A stretch of DNA of 10,114 nt from Candidatus Cellulosilyticum pullistercoris. Lineage in GTDB: Bacteria; Bacillota; Clostridia; Lachnospirales; Cellulosilyticaceae. This document shows positions 1 through 7,573 of the stretch, in pieces. The translations under genes and the position numbers were made by a program. The notes beneath the pieces were generated by a model that searched no databases, was not told the origin of the DNA, and was given only the letters and a program-made list of their open reading frames with translations. The first letter of the stretch is position 1, and every line of letters begins with the position of its first letter. The stretch lies in the NCBI GenBank assembly GCA_018883705.1, contig JAHLFQ010000009.1, forward strand, positions 1 to 10,114. The letters run 5' to 3'.

Positions 1-31
1 AGCCTCTTTATCTTACATAACTCTATTAAAT

Positions 32-220
32 TTATCTACTTTTTGCTGCTTCCACTTTAGCTTCTAAATGAATCACGGAAGGCTCAATCTCATAAATGAT
101 TTTAGCTTCTTCCCTTTGAATATAATTTTCATAATAGTTAAATAAACTTTCAATTAAAATCATACAAATAATTGTAAATATAAGAGTTACAATCAGAAGT
201 TGTCTTAATAAATTGTGCAT
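32..220 (-). CDS. Small single-span membrane protein, unknown function
   Basis: I do not recognise this 62-residue protein. Residues 7-28 form one continuous hydrophobic stretch (LLIVTLIFTIICMILIESLF region) long enough to cross the membrane. Residues 30-62 are polar and charged (YENYIQREEAK, then a Glu/Lys/Ala-rich end) and look helical. There is no signal-peptidase site, so it is probably a membrane-anchored micropeptide with a soluble tail. The ATG at 220 follows GGGG with an 8-base gap, a modest ribosome-binding site. An extended -10 promoter lies upstream at 294-322, so it may be expressed apart from proA. A much stronger AGGAGGAG (261-268) sits too far away to serve this start. The promoter, start site and protein-like composition favour a real gene. 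A chance open frame cannot be excluded. Confidence 0.55.
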   Translation of the reverse strand: MHNLLRQLLIVTLIFTIICMILIESLFNYYENYIQREEAKIIYEIEPSVIHLEAKVEAAKSR

Positions 221-293
221 ATTATTATCCCCATAAAAAATTGCTTTTTTACAATTCTTTCTCCTCCTACCCTAATGTTAACGTAATGTACAT

Positions 294-322
294 ACTATAA
301 CATATACCAAAAAAATTTGCAC
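294..322 (-). promoter_or_regulatory. Candidate promoter for the small membrane protein gene
   Basis: On the minus strand, GTGCAA (317-322) and TATAGT (294-299) are separated by exactly 17 bases. A TG one base before the -10 gives an extended -10 (TGTTATAGT). The -35 is weak but the extended -10 is good. The predicted transcript start, near 287, leaves a leader of about 67 bases before the ATG at 220, and this leader contains AGGAGGAG at 261-268. No terminator was seen between the proA stop and this point, so read-through from proA is also possible. Confidence 0.5.
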
Positions 323-371
323 TATTTATTTTATTAAATTTGTTTCGTATATTGTTTTCTTTTATCAAAAA

Positions 372-1652
372 TCAAACTAATTGTTTGTGCTTAAAAGACT
401 TTTTCTTAGAAGCATAATCCGCAACAATTTGTCCATTTCCTTCTAATTGATACTTGTAAATAAGCAGCCCTTCTAACCCAACAGGGCCTCTTGCATGAAT
501 TTTAGAAGTACTAATCCCTACTTCTGCACCAAATCCATATTTAAAACCATCGCTAAACCTTGTTGATGCATTATGAAATACATTGGCTGAATCAACCAGT
601 GTCATAAAGATTTTTGTATTCACAGTATTTTCTGTAATAATAGTATCTGTATGGCCTGAGCCATAAGTATTAATATGTGCAATAGCTTCTTCTAGACCTG
701 ATACGATTTTAATAGAAAGAATATAATCTAGATATTCAGTTTGCCAATCTTCATCTGTTGCTACTTCACAAGAAATAATAGATCTCGTTCTTTCACAACC
801 CCTTATCTGTACATTTTTTTGTTCTAAAGCTTCTTTTAAAATTGGTAAAAAGCGATCTGCAATTTTCTCATGTACTAAAAGTGTTTCTAAAGCATTACAT
901 ACCACAACATACTGAGTCTTAGAATCTACCACTAAGTCAACTGCCATGTCTATCTTTGCAAATTCGTCTACAAATGTATGACAAATACCATCCGCATGTC
1001 CCATAACCGGAATATTAGTATTTTTCATGATGTATTGAACAAAACTATTAGACCCTCTAGGAATAAGTAAATCAATGTAGTGATCCATTGCTAAAATGCT
1101 ATTGACATCTTCTCTACTTTCCATAAGTGCAATCCATCCTTCTGGCATTCCTGCTTCTGTCGATGCTTTTTCAATGATCTCAAATAAGATACGATTTGTT
1201 TCTTTTGCCTCTGAACCACCTTTTAAGAGCACTGCATTACCACTTTTTAAACAAAGCGTTGAAATTTGCACTAAAGCATCTGGTCTAGACTCAAAAATAA
1301 CACCTATTACCCCAATAGGACATGCAATACGAGTGAGCACTAAGTCATCATCCAACTCTGTTTGTAACTGAATCTTACCTACTGGATCTTCTAAATGAAC
1401 TAAGCTTTTAATCCCTGCATTCACATCTTGTATCTTTGTCTCATCAAATCTAAGACGTTTAATGAGAGGCTCTGCTACTTTTTCCTTTTCACTATTTTCT
1501 ATATCGATTGCATTTGCCGCTTTAATCTTATCTGTATTAAGTTCTAGTGCCTTCATAATGGCTTCTAAAGCCTTATTTTTACTGACTGTATCCATAGCTG
1601 CTAATTTAATAGAAGCTTCTCTTGCTTTTTTAGCTGCATTGACTATGCTCAT
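372..1652 (-). CDS. proA: Glutamate-5-semialdehyde dehydrogenase (gamma-glutamyl phosphate reductase)
   Basis: ProA carries out the second step of proline synthesis in the cytoplasm: NADPH-dependent reduction of gamma-glutamyl phosphate to glutamate-5-semialdehyde. The 426-residue length suits the family (about 415-430). Visible motifs are PIGVIGVIFESRPDA (112-126), LKSGNAVLLKGGSEA (135-149), GHADGICH (218-225), the catalytic-cysteine motif VCNALETLLVH with Cys252, and FGAEVGISTSKIHARGPVGLEGL near residue 375-395. The usual Pro three residues before the catalytic Cys is Val249. The tail is Lys-rich. The ATG at 1652 has a good ribosome-binding site (GAGGTG, 7-base gap). The gene has its own promoter at 1697-1725, so it looks singly transcribed. 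Its usual partner proB (glutamate 5-kinase) is not in the window. No hairpin terminator is visible after the stop. Confidence 0.97.
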   Translation of the reverse strand: MSIVNAAKKAREASIKLAAMDTVSKNKALEAIMKALELNTDKIKAANAIDIENSEKEKVAEPLIKRLRFDETKIQDVNAGIKSLVHLEDPVGKIQLQTELDDDLVLTRIACPIGVIGVIFESRPDALVQISTLCLKSGNAVLLKGGSEAKETNRILFEIIEKASTEAGMPEGWIALMESREDVNSILAMDHYIDLLIPRGSNSFVQYIMKNTNIPVMGHADGICHTFVDEFAKIDMAVDLVVDSKTQYVVVCNALETLLVHEKIADRFLPILKEALEQKNVQIRGCERTRSIISCEVATDEDWQTEYLDYILSIKIVSGLEEAIAHINTYGSGHTDTIITENTVNTKIFMTLVDSANVFHNASTRFSDGFKYGFGAEVGISTSKIHARGPVGLEGLLIYKYQLEGNGQIVADYASKKKSFKHKQLV

Positions 1653-1696
1653 CCTTCTCCACCTCGCAAATTTTAATAATGTTTAGAATTTTTATT

Positions 1697-1725
1697 ATTA
1701 TACACATTATCTTTTTATTTATCAA
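1697..1725 (-). promoter_or_regulatory. Promoter of proA
   Basis: On the minus strand, TTGATA (1720-1725) and a perfect TATAAT (1697-1702) are spaced by 17 bases, in the 90-base gap between the ligA stop and the proA start. It is one of the best sigma-A type promoters in the window. No terminator was seen after ligA, so proA may also receive read-through transcription. No operator or riboswitch was recognised in the short leader. Confidence 0.75.
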
Positions 1726-1742
1726 TATTTATCCCCAATTCC

Positions 1743-3698
1743 TTACTCAATGAGGGATAAAAATGCTTCTTCCGTTAAAATTGGAATGCCTAATTCCTTA
1801 GCTTTTTTATTTTTACTTGAACTCGATTCACTATCATTATTAATTAAATAATCTGTATTTTTACTGACTGAGCCCGTTACCTTACCACCTAATGATTCAA
1901 TCTTAGCTTGAAGTTCTTTTCTATTCTTAAAGTGGGTTACATCCCCTGTAACGACGAATGTTTTATTAGCAATCTTAGAATCTGATAGGACAACATTTGT
2001 CTCCACTTTAAAGCTCAGTTCATTCTTTAAATGATTTACCATACTTTTATTAGCTTCTAGACTAAAATATTTCGCAAACTCCTCTGCAATAACAGGTCCT
2101 ACACCATCAATAGCTGTAAGTTCTTCTTCAGCCGCTTCCATCATAGCTTCTAAATCATTATTAAAATGTTTACAAATAAGCTTAGCTGTTCCAAGCCCAA
2201 CTTGTGAAATGCCTAATGCATAGATAAAGTTTGCAATTGCTACATCTCTTGATTTTTCAATAGAATTCATAAGTTTAGTAAAGGATTTCTTTCCTAATCC
2301 TTCCATCTCTATAATTTCTGCTTCATACTGTGCAAGATGATAAAGAGATGTAAAGTCTTCTAGATAATCTCTTTCTAAGAACTTTTCAATAGTTGCTTCA
2401 GACAACCCTTCAATATTCATAGCATCTCTTGTTGTAAAATGTGCAAAAGCGCGTAATCTTTGTGCCTTACAGTTACTATTACTACATACAAGTGTCTTTG
2501 TTTGTTTATCTTGTTTAATTTCAGTAGGTGCTCCACATACAGGACAAATTTCTGGAATTTCAATATGATTACTCTTTGTAAGATTCTCTGCGATTTGAGG
2601 AATAATCATATTCGCTTTATAAACAGTAATTCGATCCCCAATACCTAACTTTAATTCTTCTAAAATACTAAGATTATGCACACTGGCACGCTCTACAGTA
2701 GTTCCTTCTATATCAACAGGTTCAAATATGGCAACAGGATTAATCAGTCCTGTACGAGAAGTATTCCACTCAATATTTACAAGCTTAGTTTCTACTATCT
2801 CATCTTTCCATTTAAAAGCAATCGAGTCTTTAGGAAATTTAGCTGTCTCTCCTAATGAAGCTGAATAACGTCTGTTATTATAAGTAAGTACCAATCCATC
2901 TGATGCAAACTCTTGCTTATCGATAGCTTTTGAAAAATATTCTACTGCTTCCTCAACGTTACTTGCTGTTACCTTTCTATATTCTACGGTTTGAAAACCT
3001 TTTCTGTTTAGCCAGTTAAGCTGTTCTTCCTTTGTTTCAAAATCTGGTCCACCTTCTACTAGAGTAAAAGCATAGAGTCTCACATTACGCTTAGCTGTAA
3101 TCTGAGGATTTAACTGTCTCACACTACCACTACATAAATTACGTGGATTTTTATACTTTCCGTCTGCTTCACTTATTCCTTCATTGATCTTAGCAAAATC
3201 AGCATAGGTAATAATAGCTTCTCCTCTAAGTATCAATCGCTCTTTCTCATCAATTGTAAGTGGCAAATTCTTAAAGGTTCTTGCATTATTTGTAATTTCT
3301 TCACCAACTGTTCCATTCCCTCTTGTTACAGCACTTACTAGCTTACCACCTTCATAAGTACAAACAATGGTTAGTCCATCTAATTTCCATGATAGAAGTC
3401 CTTCTTCATTTCCTAAGAAAGCTTTTAACTTTGATACTTCTTTCGTTTTGTCTAGAGAAAGCATTCTCTTTGAATGGGTAACTTTTGGTAAACTACTTGT
3501 GATTTCATAGCCCACCTTTTGTGTCACACTTCCTGATAAAATAGTACCTGTCTCTTCTTCTAACTGCTTAAGTTCATCATAGAGTGCATCATACTCCCTA
3601 TTTGTCATAACCTCTCTATCTTCTTGCTCATAGGCATAAGCGGCCTGGGATAACTGTTCAACAAGTTCTTTCATACGATCCATTTTGTTTTCTTTCAT
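1743..3698 (-). CDS. ligA: NAD-dependent DNA ligase LigA
   Basis: LigA seals nicks in DNA using NAD+, in replication and repair. Numbered from an ATG at 3710, the protein has 655 residues: an N-terminal NMN-binding domain (Y27, Y40, D41), adenylation domain with catalytic Lys109 in WKLDGL, GNGTVGEEIT (131-140), NPRNLCSGSVRQLNP (188-202), an OB fold, a zinc finger (C389, C392, C409, C414), helix-hairpin-helix repeats (about 465-550) and a C-terminal BRCT domain (about 578-655). All domains are present. Two residues that bind NMN in E. coli LigA differ (His to Glu28, Asp to Asn37). I prefer the ATG at 3698 (651 residues): AGGTGG lies just before it, although the gap is short, while the ATG at 3710 has no properly spaced site. 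A terminator at 3775-3814 separates it from pcrA. No strong promoter was recognised. Confidence 0.96.
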   Translation of the reverse strand: MKENKMDRMKELVEQLSQAAYAYEQEDREVMTNREYDALYDELKQLEEETGTILSGSVTQKVGYEITSSLPKVTHSKRMLSLDKTKEVSKLKAFLGNEEGLLSWKLDGLTIVCTYEGGKLVSAVTRGNGTVGEEITNNARTFKNLPLTIDEKERLILRGEAIITYADFAKINEGISEADGKYKNPRNLCSGSVRQLNPQITAKRNVRLYAFTLVEGGPDFETKEEQLNWLNRKGFQTVEYRKVTASNVEEAVEYFSKAIDKQEFASDGLVLTYNNRRYSASLGETAKFPKDSIAFKWKDEIVETKLVNIEWNTSRTGLINPVAIFEPVDIEGTTVERASVHNLSILEELKLGIGDRITVYKANMIIPQIAENLTKSNHIEIPEICPVCGAPTEIKQDKQTKTLVCSNSNCKAQRLRAFAHFTTRDAMNIEGLSEATIEKFLERDYLEDFTSLYHLAQYEAEIIEMEGLGKKSFTKLMNSIEKSRDVAIANFIYALGISQVGLGTAKLICKHFNNDLEAMMEAAEEELTAIDGVGPVIAEEFAKYFSLEANKSMVNHLKNELSFKVETNVVLSDSKIANKTFVVTGDVTHFKNRKELQAKIESLGGKVTGSVSKNTDYLINNDSESSSSKNKKAKELGIPILTEEAFLSLIE

Positions 3699-3774
3699 CT
3701 TCCACCTCATCCTATCTTCGTTAAGTTTCTACTCTTAAATATACTATCAATGATTTAGCCTAGACTGTGTATTC

Positions 3775-3814
3775 TAAAAATGCCCCAAAAAGTTTTCTTT
3801 TTAGGGCATTTTTA
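3775..3814. terminator. Long intrinsic terminator after pcrA
   Basis: The outer arms TAAAAATGCCC (3775-3785) and GGGCATTTTTA (3804-3814) pair perfectly. After one C/A mismatch, an inner stem AAAAAG/CTTTTT (3787-3792 with 3797-3802) continues around a TTTT loop. Each strand ends in a T run, so it could work in both directions. Its obvious job is to end pcrA transcription, whose stop codon is about 70 bases upstream on the minus strand, and so to insulate ligA. Confidence 0.85.
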
Positions 3815-3851
3815 CTACTTATTTGTAAAGTAACATTTAGTAATAAATAGC

Positions 3852-3865
3852 AGAGCAATAGCTCT
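3852..3865. other. Small perfect hairpin just after pcrA
   Basis: AGAGC and GCTCT form a perfect 5-bp stem with a 4-base loop, 16 bases past the pcrA stop codon and before the main terminator. It lacks a T run, so it is not a terminator by itself. It could help pausing or stabilise the 3' end of the message, but a chance match is quite possible. Confidence 0.3.
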
Positions 3866-3881
3866 AAGAACTAGTCCACTA

Positions 3882-6230
3882 TTATAGTTTCTTTAATTTA
3901 GCAAAACGTGTGCTAAGCTGTTTTATCTCTCCATTTTCAAAGGCAATCGTTACAAAACAGTCACTACCTTCATTACTTACTGCTTGTACAACACCCTTAC
4001 CAAATTTAATATGCCTTACGCAGTCACCTTTAGCAAAAGTCTCAATTGTTCCTGGTATATTCTCAATCTTCTTACCTATACCATAAAGAGAACTTGTTTT
4101 TCTAAAACTTGGAAGACCTGGTTTTTCTGGAACTTGGCTTGCAAAGCTTCTCTTAGTTACTTCTTCGCCCGCTCTACTTGTTACCGAGAAACTTTTTTTA
4201 TTTGTAGCCATATTGGTTCCACCTTCAAAGCTTCTCTTACCAAAACCGCTTGAGCTACCTCCCACAAAACTAGGTCTTTGAGCTCTTTCTTCATCTAAAC
4301 GCATAAGATTCGTTACTTCTCTAGGTAATTCTCTAATAAATCTTGACGGTGTACTATATTGTGTACGACCAAACATCGTTCGTTGATCTGCATAAAGAAT
4401 AAAAAGTTTTTCTCTTGCTCTTGTAATCCCTACATAACAAAGTCTTCGTTCTTCTTCTACTTTATCATCACCTTCTGTAAGACTCATATAGCTAGGAAAT
4501 AATCCTTCCTCTACTCCTGGCATGAAAACTACTGGAAACTCAAGCCCTTTAGCACTGTGAAGTGTCATTAAAACAACTGAGTTACTATTTTCATCATAAT
4601 TATCTACATCAGCTACTAACGCTACTTCTTCCAAAAATTCACCTAAACTAGGATTGTCGGCTGTTTCCATATAATGAATGGTTTTAGATACTAATTCATC
4701 AATATTTCCTAGTCGATCTTCTGCTGTATCACTTTCTGTCATACGGATATGATTTCTAAAGTCAGTACGTTCAATGATTTCTTCCATTAATGCTTTTACA
4801 TCATTTTCATTAGCAAGCTCTTGTAAATCCTCAATTAAAGCCGTAAAAGCTAATACTTTTTGACTTGGTCCTGCTCCTAATATACCCATTTCTTTACAAA
4901 GCTTAGCAGCTTCTATAAAGTCCATATTATTTCGCTCTGCATATTCCGAAATACTATTAATACTAGCAGCACCAATTCCACGTTTAGGTACATTAATAAT
5001 ACGCTTAATAGCAATATCATCTTTACTATTACAAACTACTTTTAAATAACTGACAAGGTCCTTAATTTCCTTACGTTCATAGAAGCGTGTTCCACCTAAT
5101 AAACGATAAGGGATAGAACCTGTAATAAGTTTTTCCTCAAGTACACGAGATTGGGCATTTGTGCGATAAAGAATTGCAAAATCTTTATACTCTCTTTCTC
5201 CTTTTTCGATGGCATCAATGATACAAGAAGCTATTGTTTCTGCTTCTTTATATTCATTAATGGTTGGTATAATAGAAATGCCTTCTCCTTCTTCACTTTC
5301 TGTCCAAAGTCTCTTTGGTTTTCTTCCCATATTATGAGCCACTACACTATTGGCTGCATCTAAGATATTCTTAGTAGAACGGTAATTTTGCTCTAGTTTG
5401 ATAACAGTTGCATTTTTAAAGTCTTGCTCAAATCCAAGAATATTTGTAATGTCTGCACCACGCCAACCGTAAATAGATTGATCATCATCTCCCACAACAC
5501 AAAGATTTTGATGTTTTTGAGCTAACATTTCTACTAGTTTGTATTGTGCCCCATTAGTATCTTGATACTCATCTACTAAGATATACTGAAATTTGTTTTG
5601 ATAATAATCTAATACATCTATTTCATTTTTAAAGAGCAAATACGTATTGACTAATAAATCATCAAAATCCATTGCATTATTTTCTTTTAATTTTTTCTGA
5701 TAGTAGGTATATATCTTAGCCATTTGTTTTGCTTTATAGTCTTCACCTGCATTTATGGTAGCAAGTTCTGGCGTTTCTAAACGGTTTTTATAACTACTAA
5801 TACCTCCCATGACTACGCCCACAGGGAAATTCTTTTCACTAATATCCAGTGCTTTTAGGGTGTCTTTAATAAGTGTTTTTTGATCTGCTGTATCATAAAT
5901 GGTAAAAAATCTAGAATAGCCTAATCTCTCACCATATCTTCTTAAAATCCGCACACACATGGAGTGAAAAGTACTTACCCACATTTCTTCTACTGCATCT
6001 TGTGGGATTAGGTTACCAATTCTTTCTTTCATTTCCTTTGCTGCTTTATTAGTAAAAGTAATCGCTAGTATTGACCATGGTTTTATTCCTTTATTCTCTA
6101 CTAAGTGCGCAATACGATGTGTAAGTACTCTTGTTTTTCCTGAACCTGCCCCTGCTAAAATTAAAAGAGGTCCTTCTGTATGAAGAACGGCTTCTTTTTG
6201 TCTATCATTAAGTCCCTTTGTAAAATCCAT
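3882..6230 (-). CDS. pcrA: ATP-dependent DNA helicase PcrA (UvrD/Rep family)
   Basis: PcrA is a 3'-to-5' superfamily 1A helicase acting in nucleotide-excision repair, removal of RecA filaments and transcription-replication conflicts. The motifs are intact (numbered from the ATG at 6230, 782 residues): Walker A AGAGSGKT (26-33), VDEYQDTN (219-226), GDDDQSIYGWRGAD (247-260), LEQNYRST (279-286), MTLHSAKGLEF (555-565) and EEERRLCYVGITRAR (592-606). A low-complexity Ser/Gly/Lys linker follows (about 646-726), then a Tudor-like C-terminal domain with FGKGVV, which in PcrA binds RNA polymerase. The start is the ATG at 6230, preceded by AAAGGAG with an 8-base gap. A longer in-frame GTG at 6272 lies inside a terminator hairpin and is rejected. 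Upstream is yerC, downstream ligA, the same neighbourhood as in Bacillus subtilis. No promoter fits between the hairpin and the gene. Confidence 0.97.
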   Translation of the reverse strand: MDFTKGLNDRQKEAVLHTEGPLLILAGAGSGKTRVLTHRIAHLVENKGIKPWSILAITFTNKAAKEMKERIGNLIPQDAVEEMWVSTFHSMCVRILRRYGERLGYSRFFTIYDTADQKTLIKDTLKALDISEKNFPVGVVMGGISSYKNRLETPELATINAGEDYKAKQMAKIYTYYQKKLKENNAMDFDDLLVNTYLLFKNEIDVLDYYQNKFQYILVDEYQDTNGAQYKLVEMLAQKHQNLCVVGDDDQSIYGWRGADITNILGFEQDFKNATVIKLEQNYRSTKNILDAANSVVAHNMGRKPKRLWTESEEGEGISIIPTINEYKEAETIASCIIDAIEKGEREYKDFAILYRTNAQSRVLEEKLITGSIPYRLLGGTRFYERKEIKDLVSYLKVVCNSKDDIAIKRIINVPKRGIGAASINSISEYAERNNMDFIEAAKLCKEMGILGAGPSQKVLAFTALIEDLQELANENDVKALMEEIIERTDFRNHIRMTESDTAEDRLGNIDELVSKTIHYMETADNPSLGEFLEEVALVADVDNYDENSNSVVLMTLHSAKGLEFPVVFMPGVEEGLFPSYMSLTEGDDKVEEERRLCYVGITRAREKLFILYADQRTMFGRTQYSTPSRFIRELPREVTNLMRLDEERAQRPSFVGGSSSGFGKRSFEGGTNMATNKKSFSVTSRAGEEVTKRSFASQVPEKPGLPSFRKTSSLYGIGKKIENIPGTIETFAKGDCVRHIKFGKGVVQAVSNEGSDCFVTIAFENGEIKQLSTRFAKLKKL

Positions 6231-6251
6231 CTTCACTTCTCCTTTAAGCTT

Positions 6252-6274
6252 AAAAAGAGTGCTAAAAAGCACCC
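6252..6274 (-). terminator. Intrinsic terminator or attenuator between yerC and pcrA
   Basis: On the minus strand GGGTGCT, loop TTTT, and AGCACTC form a 7-bp stem with one G-U pair (6257-6274), extendable by two A-T pairs and followed by TTTTT. It begins 16 bases after the yerC stop codon and its T run ends about 20 bases before the pcrA start codon. It fits an intrinsic terminator for the yerC transcript. Since no promoter can fit after it, pcrA must be read through it, at least partly, or a processing event must occur here. Confidence 0.75.
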
Positions 6275-6290
6275 TTCATTTTTGGTACGC

Positions 6291-6590
6291 TTATTCCGTT
6301 CTTTTACTACCAATACGTTCTAATATTAATTTATATCCATCTGAACCATAACTTAAACATCTATTAACTCTACTAATAGTTGCTGTAGAAGCGTGTGTCT
6401 CTTGTTGAATTTCTTGGTAGGTCATTTTTTCTTCTAGCATCTTAGCCACTTCGAGACGTTGTGCCAGTGCCTTAATTTCATTTACTGTACATATATCTTC
6501 AAAAAAAGCATAACATTCCTCTACGTTTTTTAAAGTTAAAATGGCTTCAAACAGTTTATCTGTTGCTTCATCTTTAATCTTAGAATTCAT
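6291..6590 (-). CDS. yerC: YerC/YecD family TrpR-related DNA-binding protein
   Basis: A 99-residue, all-helical small protein of the TrpR superfamily, YerC/YecD subgroup, a set of Firmicute proteins whose regulatory target is poorly known. The conserved core FFEDICTVNEIKALAQRLEVAK (around 29-50) is followed by a helix-turn-helix, TYQEIQQETHASTATISRVNRCLSYG (about 57-82), with the recognition helix near TATISRVNRCL. The ATG at 6590 has only a loosely spaced site (GGAAGG, 11-base gap). A promoter-like pair lies at 6627-6655, and a terminator follows the gene. In Bacillus subtilis yerC also lies just before the pcrB-pcrA-ligA cluster, so the linkage seems old. The family is clear. Whether it senses a ligand is unknown, and I see nothing linking it to tryptophan apart from trpS about 2 kb away. 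Confidence 0.9.
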   Translation of the reverse strand: MNSKIKDEATDKLFEAILTLKNVEECYAFFEDICTVNEIKALAQRLEVAKMLEEKMTYQEIQQETHASTATISRVNRCLSYGSDGYKLILERIGSKRTE

Positions 6591-6626
6591 TCTTAATTCG
6601 CCCTTCCACCATCTATTTCCTTTATC

Positions 6627-6655
6627 ATTTTATAGTAACAAATTCTCTATTTCAA
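6627..6655 (-). promoter_or_regulatory. Candidate promoter for yerC (and pcrA by read-through)
   Basis: On the minus strand, TTGAAA (6650-6655) and TAAAAT (6627-6632) are spaced by 17 bases. The -35 overlaps the last codons of the PHP gene. The predicted start near 6620 gives a leader of about 30 bases. An overlapping TATAAA is less well spaced (15 bases). Confidence 0.45.
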
Positions 6656-7369
6656 TCTCTTTTGCTTAATAAACGTAACAAGCTTTTCTGGATTTGTATT
6701 GAGTACTAATGTCTCTGGAAAGTCCACTTCATGAAATAGTTCAATTGCTTCTTTAAACTCTCCGATTTCTGTGTAAAAATGGGCATCTGACCCTACAACA
6801 ACAGGCACATTATACATCTTACAATAGTTTAGCATTTTTACTAAGTTTTCTTTAACACCAGGTCTAAAACTTCCAGGCTTTAATGAAGCATTATTTACTT
6901 CAAGAAGCGTTCCTGTTTTTTTAGACGCTTTAACGATTCTCTCAAAATCCATAGGGTATCTATTATCACCTGGATGTCCTATAATATTGACATAAGGATT
7001 CTCCATGACTTTTTCTATCCCTGATGTAACGGTCTCTTCATCAGCAAACGCTATACATGGTGGATGTAAACTAGCAATGACTATATCTAAAGAGGATAAA
7101 ACCTCTTCACTCATATCAATTTCACCTTCATAATTAATGATGTTAGCTTCTACACCTCTTAGTAGTTTGACACCATACATTTCATTAGGTATCACCTTAA
7201 GATTAGAAAAATGAAACATATGTGTACTTCCTGGCATTCCCGGAGAATGATCTGTCATAGCTATTAATTCTAAATTTTTGTTACCTGCTGCTCTCATATT
7301 TTCATCTATTGTACTATACGCATGACCACTTGAAATGGTATGAGTATGCACATCGACTAACATTTTCAT
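6647..7369 (-). CDS. PHP-domain phosphoesterase, YcdX family
   Basis: A 240-residue PHP-fold metal-dependent phosphatase or hydrolase, probably cytoplasmic. The full set of trinuclear metal ligands can be seen in order: His8 and His10 (DVHTHT), His16 (SGHAYST), His41 (MTDH), Glu74 (GVEAN), His102 (SLHPP), His132 (GHPGD), Asp195 and His197 (GSDAH). They match the E. coli YcdX ligands shifted by one residue near the N terminus, and the length matches (about 245). The true substrate of this family is not settled. Histidinol phosphatase is a related alternative, but that family is longer and differs in its motifs, and no his genes are nearby. The ATG at 7369 follows GAGGAG with a 7-base gap. The gene heads the minus-strand cluster, 56 bases upstream of yerC, and has an extended -10 promoter at 7417-7425. 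Confidence 0.92.
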   Translation of the reverse strand: MKMLVDVHTHTISSGHAYSTIDENMRAAGNKNLELIAMTDHSPGMPGSTHMFHFSNLKVIPNEMYGVKLLRGVEANIINYEGEIDMSEEVLSSLDIVIASLHPPCIAFADEETVTSGIEKVMENPYVNIIGHPGDNRYPMDFERIVKASKKTGTLLEVNNASLKPGSFRPGVKENLVKMLNYCKMYNVPVVVGSDAHFYTEIGEFKEAIELFHEVDFPETLVLNTNPEKLVTFIKQKRLK

Positions 7370-7416
7370 GATTCTACTCCTCTGTCTTTCTATTCATCAT
7401 ACCTTATATGTGTCTT

Positions 7417-7425
7417 ATTATAGCA
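7417..7425 (-). promoter_or_regulatory. Extended -10 promoter of the PHP gene
   Basis: On the minus strand the sequence TGCTATAAT gives a perfect TATAAT (7417-7422) with the TG of an extended -10. No convincing -35 is present at 16-18 bases. It lies about 48 bases before the start codon. The rest of the 7370-7639 divergent region is AT-rich and pyrimidine-rich on the plus strand, with nothing else recognised. Confidence 0.6.
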
Positions 7426-7573
7426 TACTTTATTCTTAAACACACTTCTAATCTCCCACTCTTATTTTTTCTTCTAACTTCTTAGTCTATATTACTTGAT
7501 ATGATTTATTTTTCTACTCATTTTACTTTATTTACTAATTTATATTAATATCTAACAATATTGTAAAAAAACA

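Noticed and set aside
1..31. A further minus-strand gene at the left edge
   Set aside because: Only 31 bases remain. An AAAGAGG near the edge might be the ribosome-binding site of a next gene, but no coding sequence can be seen.
1096..1686. Open frames on the plus strand opposite proA
   Set aside because: They lie wholly within proA on the other strand, lack ribosome-binding sites and do not resemble protein families. The same holds for frames opposite ligA (2460-2648), pcrA (3984-4253, 5151-5363), the YitT gene (7876-8115) and trpS (8804-8989).
3699..3710. The ATG at 3710 as the ligA start
   Set aside because: It has only an abutting AGATAGG and no spaced site. The ATG at 3698 has AGGTGG before it and better fits the family start. 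The difference is four residues, so this is a preference, not proof.
6231..6272. A 14-codon N-terminal extension of PcrA starting at GTG 6272
   Set aside because: It starts inside the terminator hairpin and has no ribosome-binding site. The ATG at 6230 has AAAGGAG at good spacing, and MDFTKGLNDRQ is the normal PcrA start.
7440..7573. A possible small RNA or gene in the AT-rich divergent spacer
   Set aside because: I saw only T-rich low-complexity sequence, with no hairpin plus T run, no supported open frame and no conserved RNA motif.
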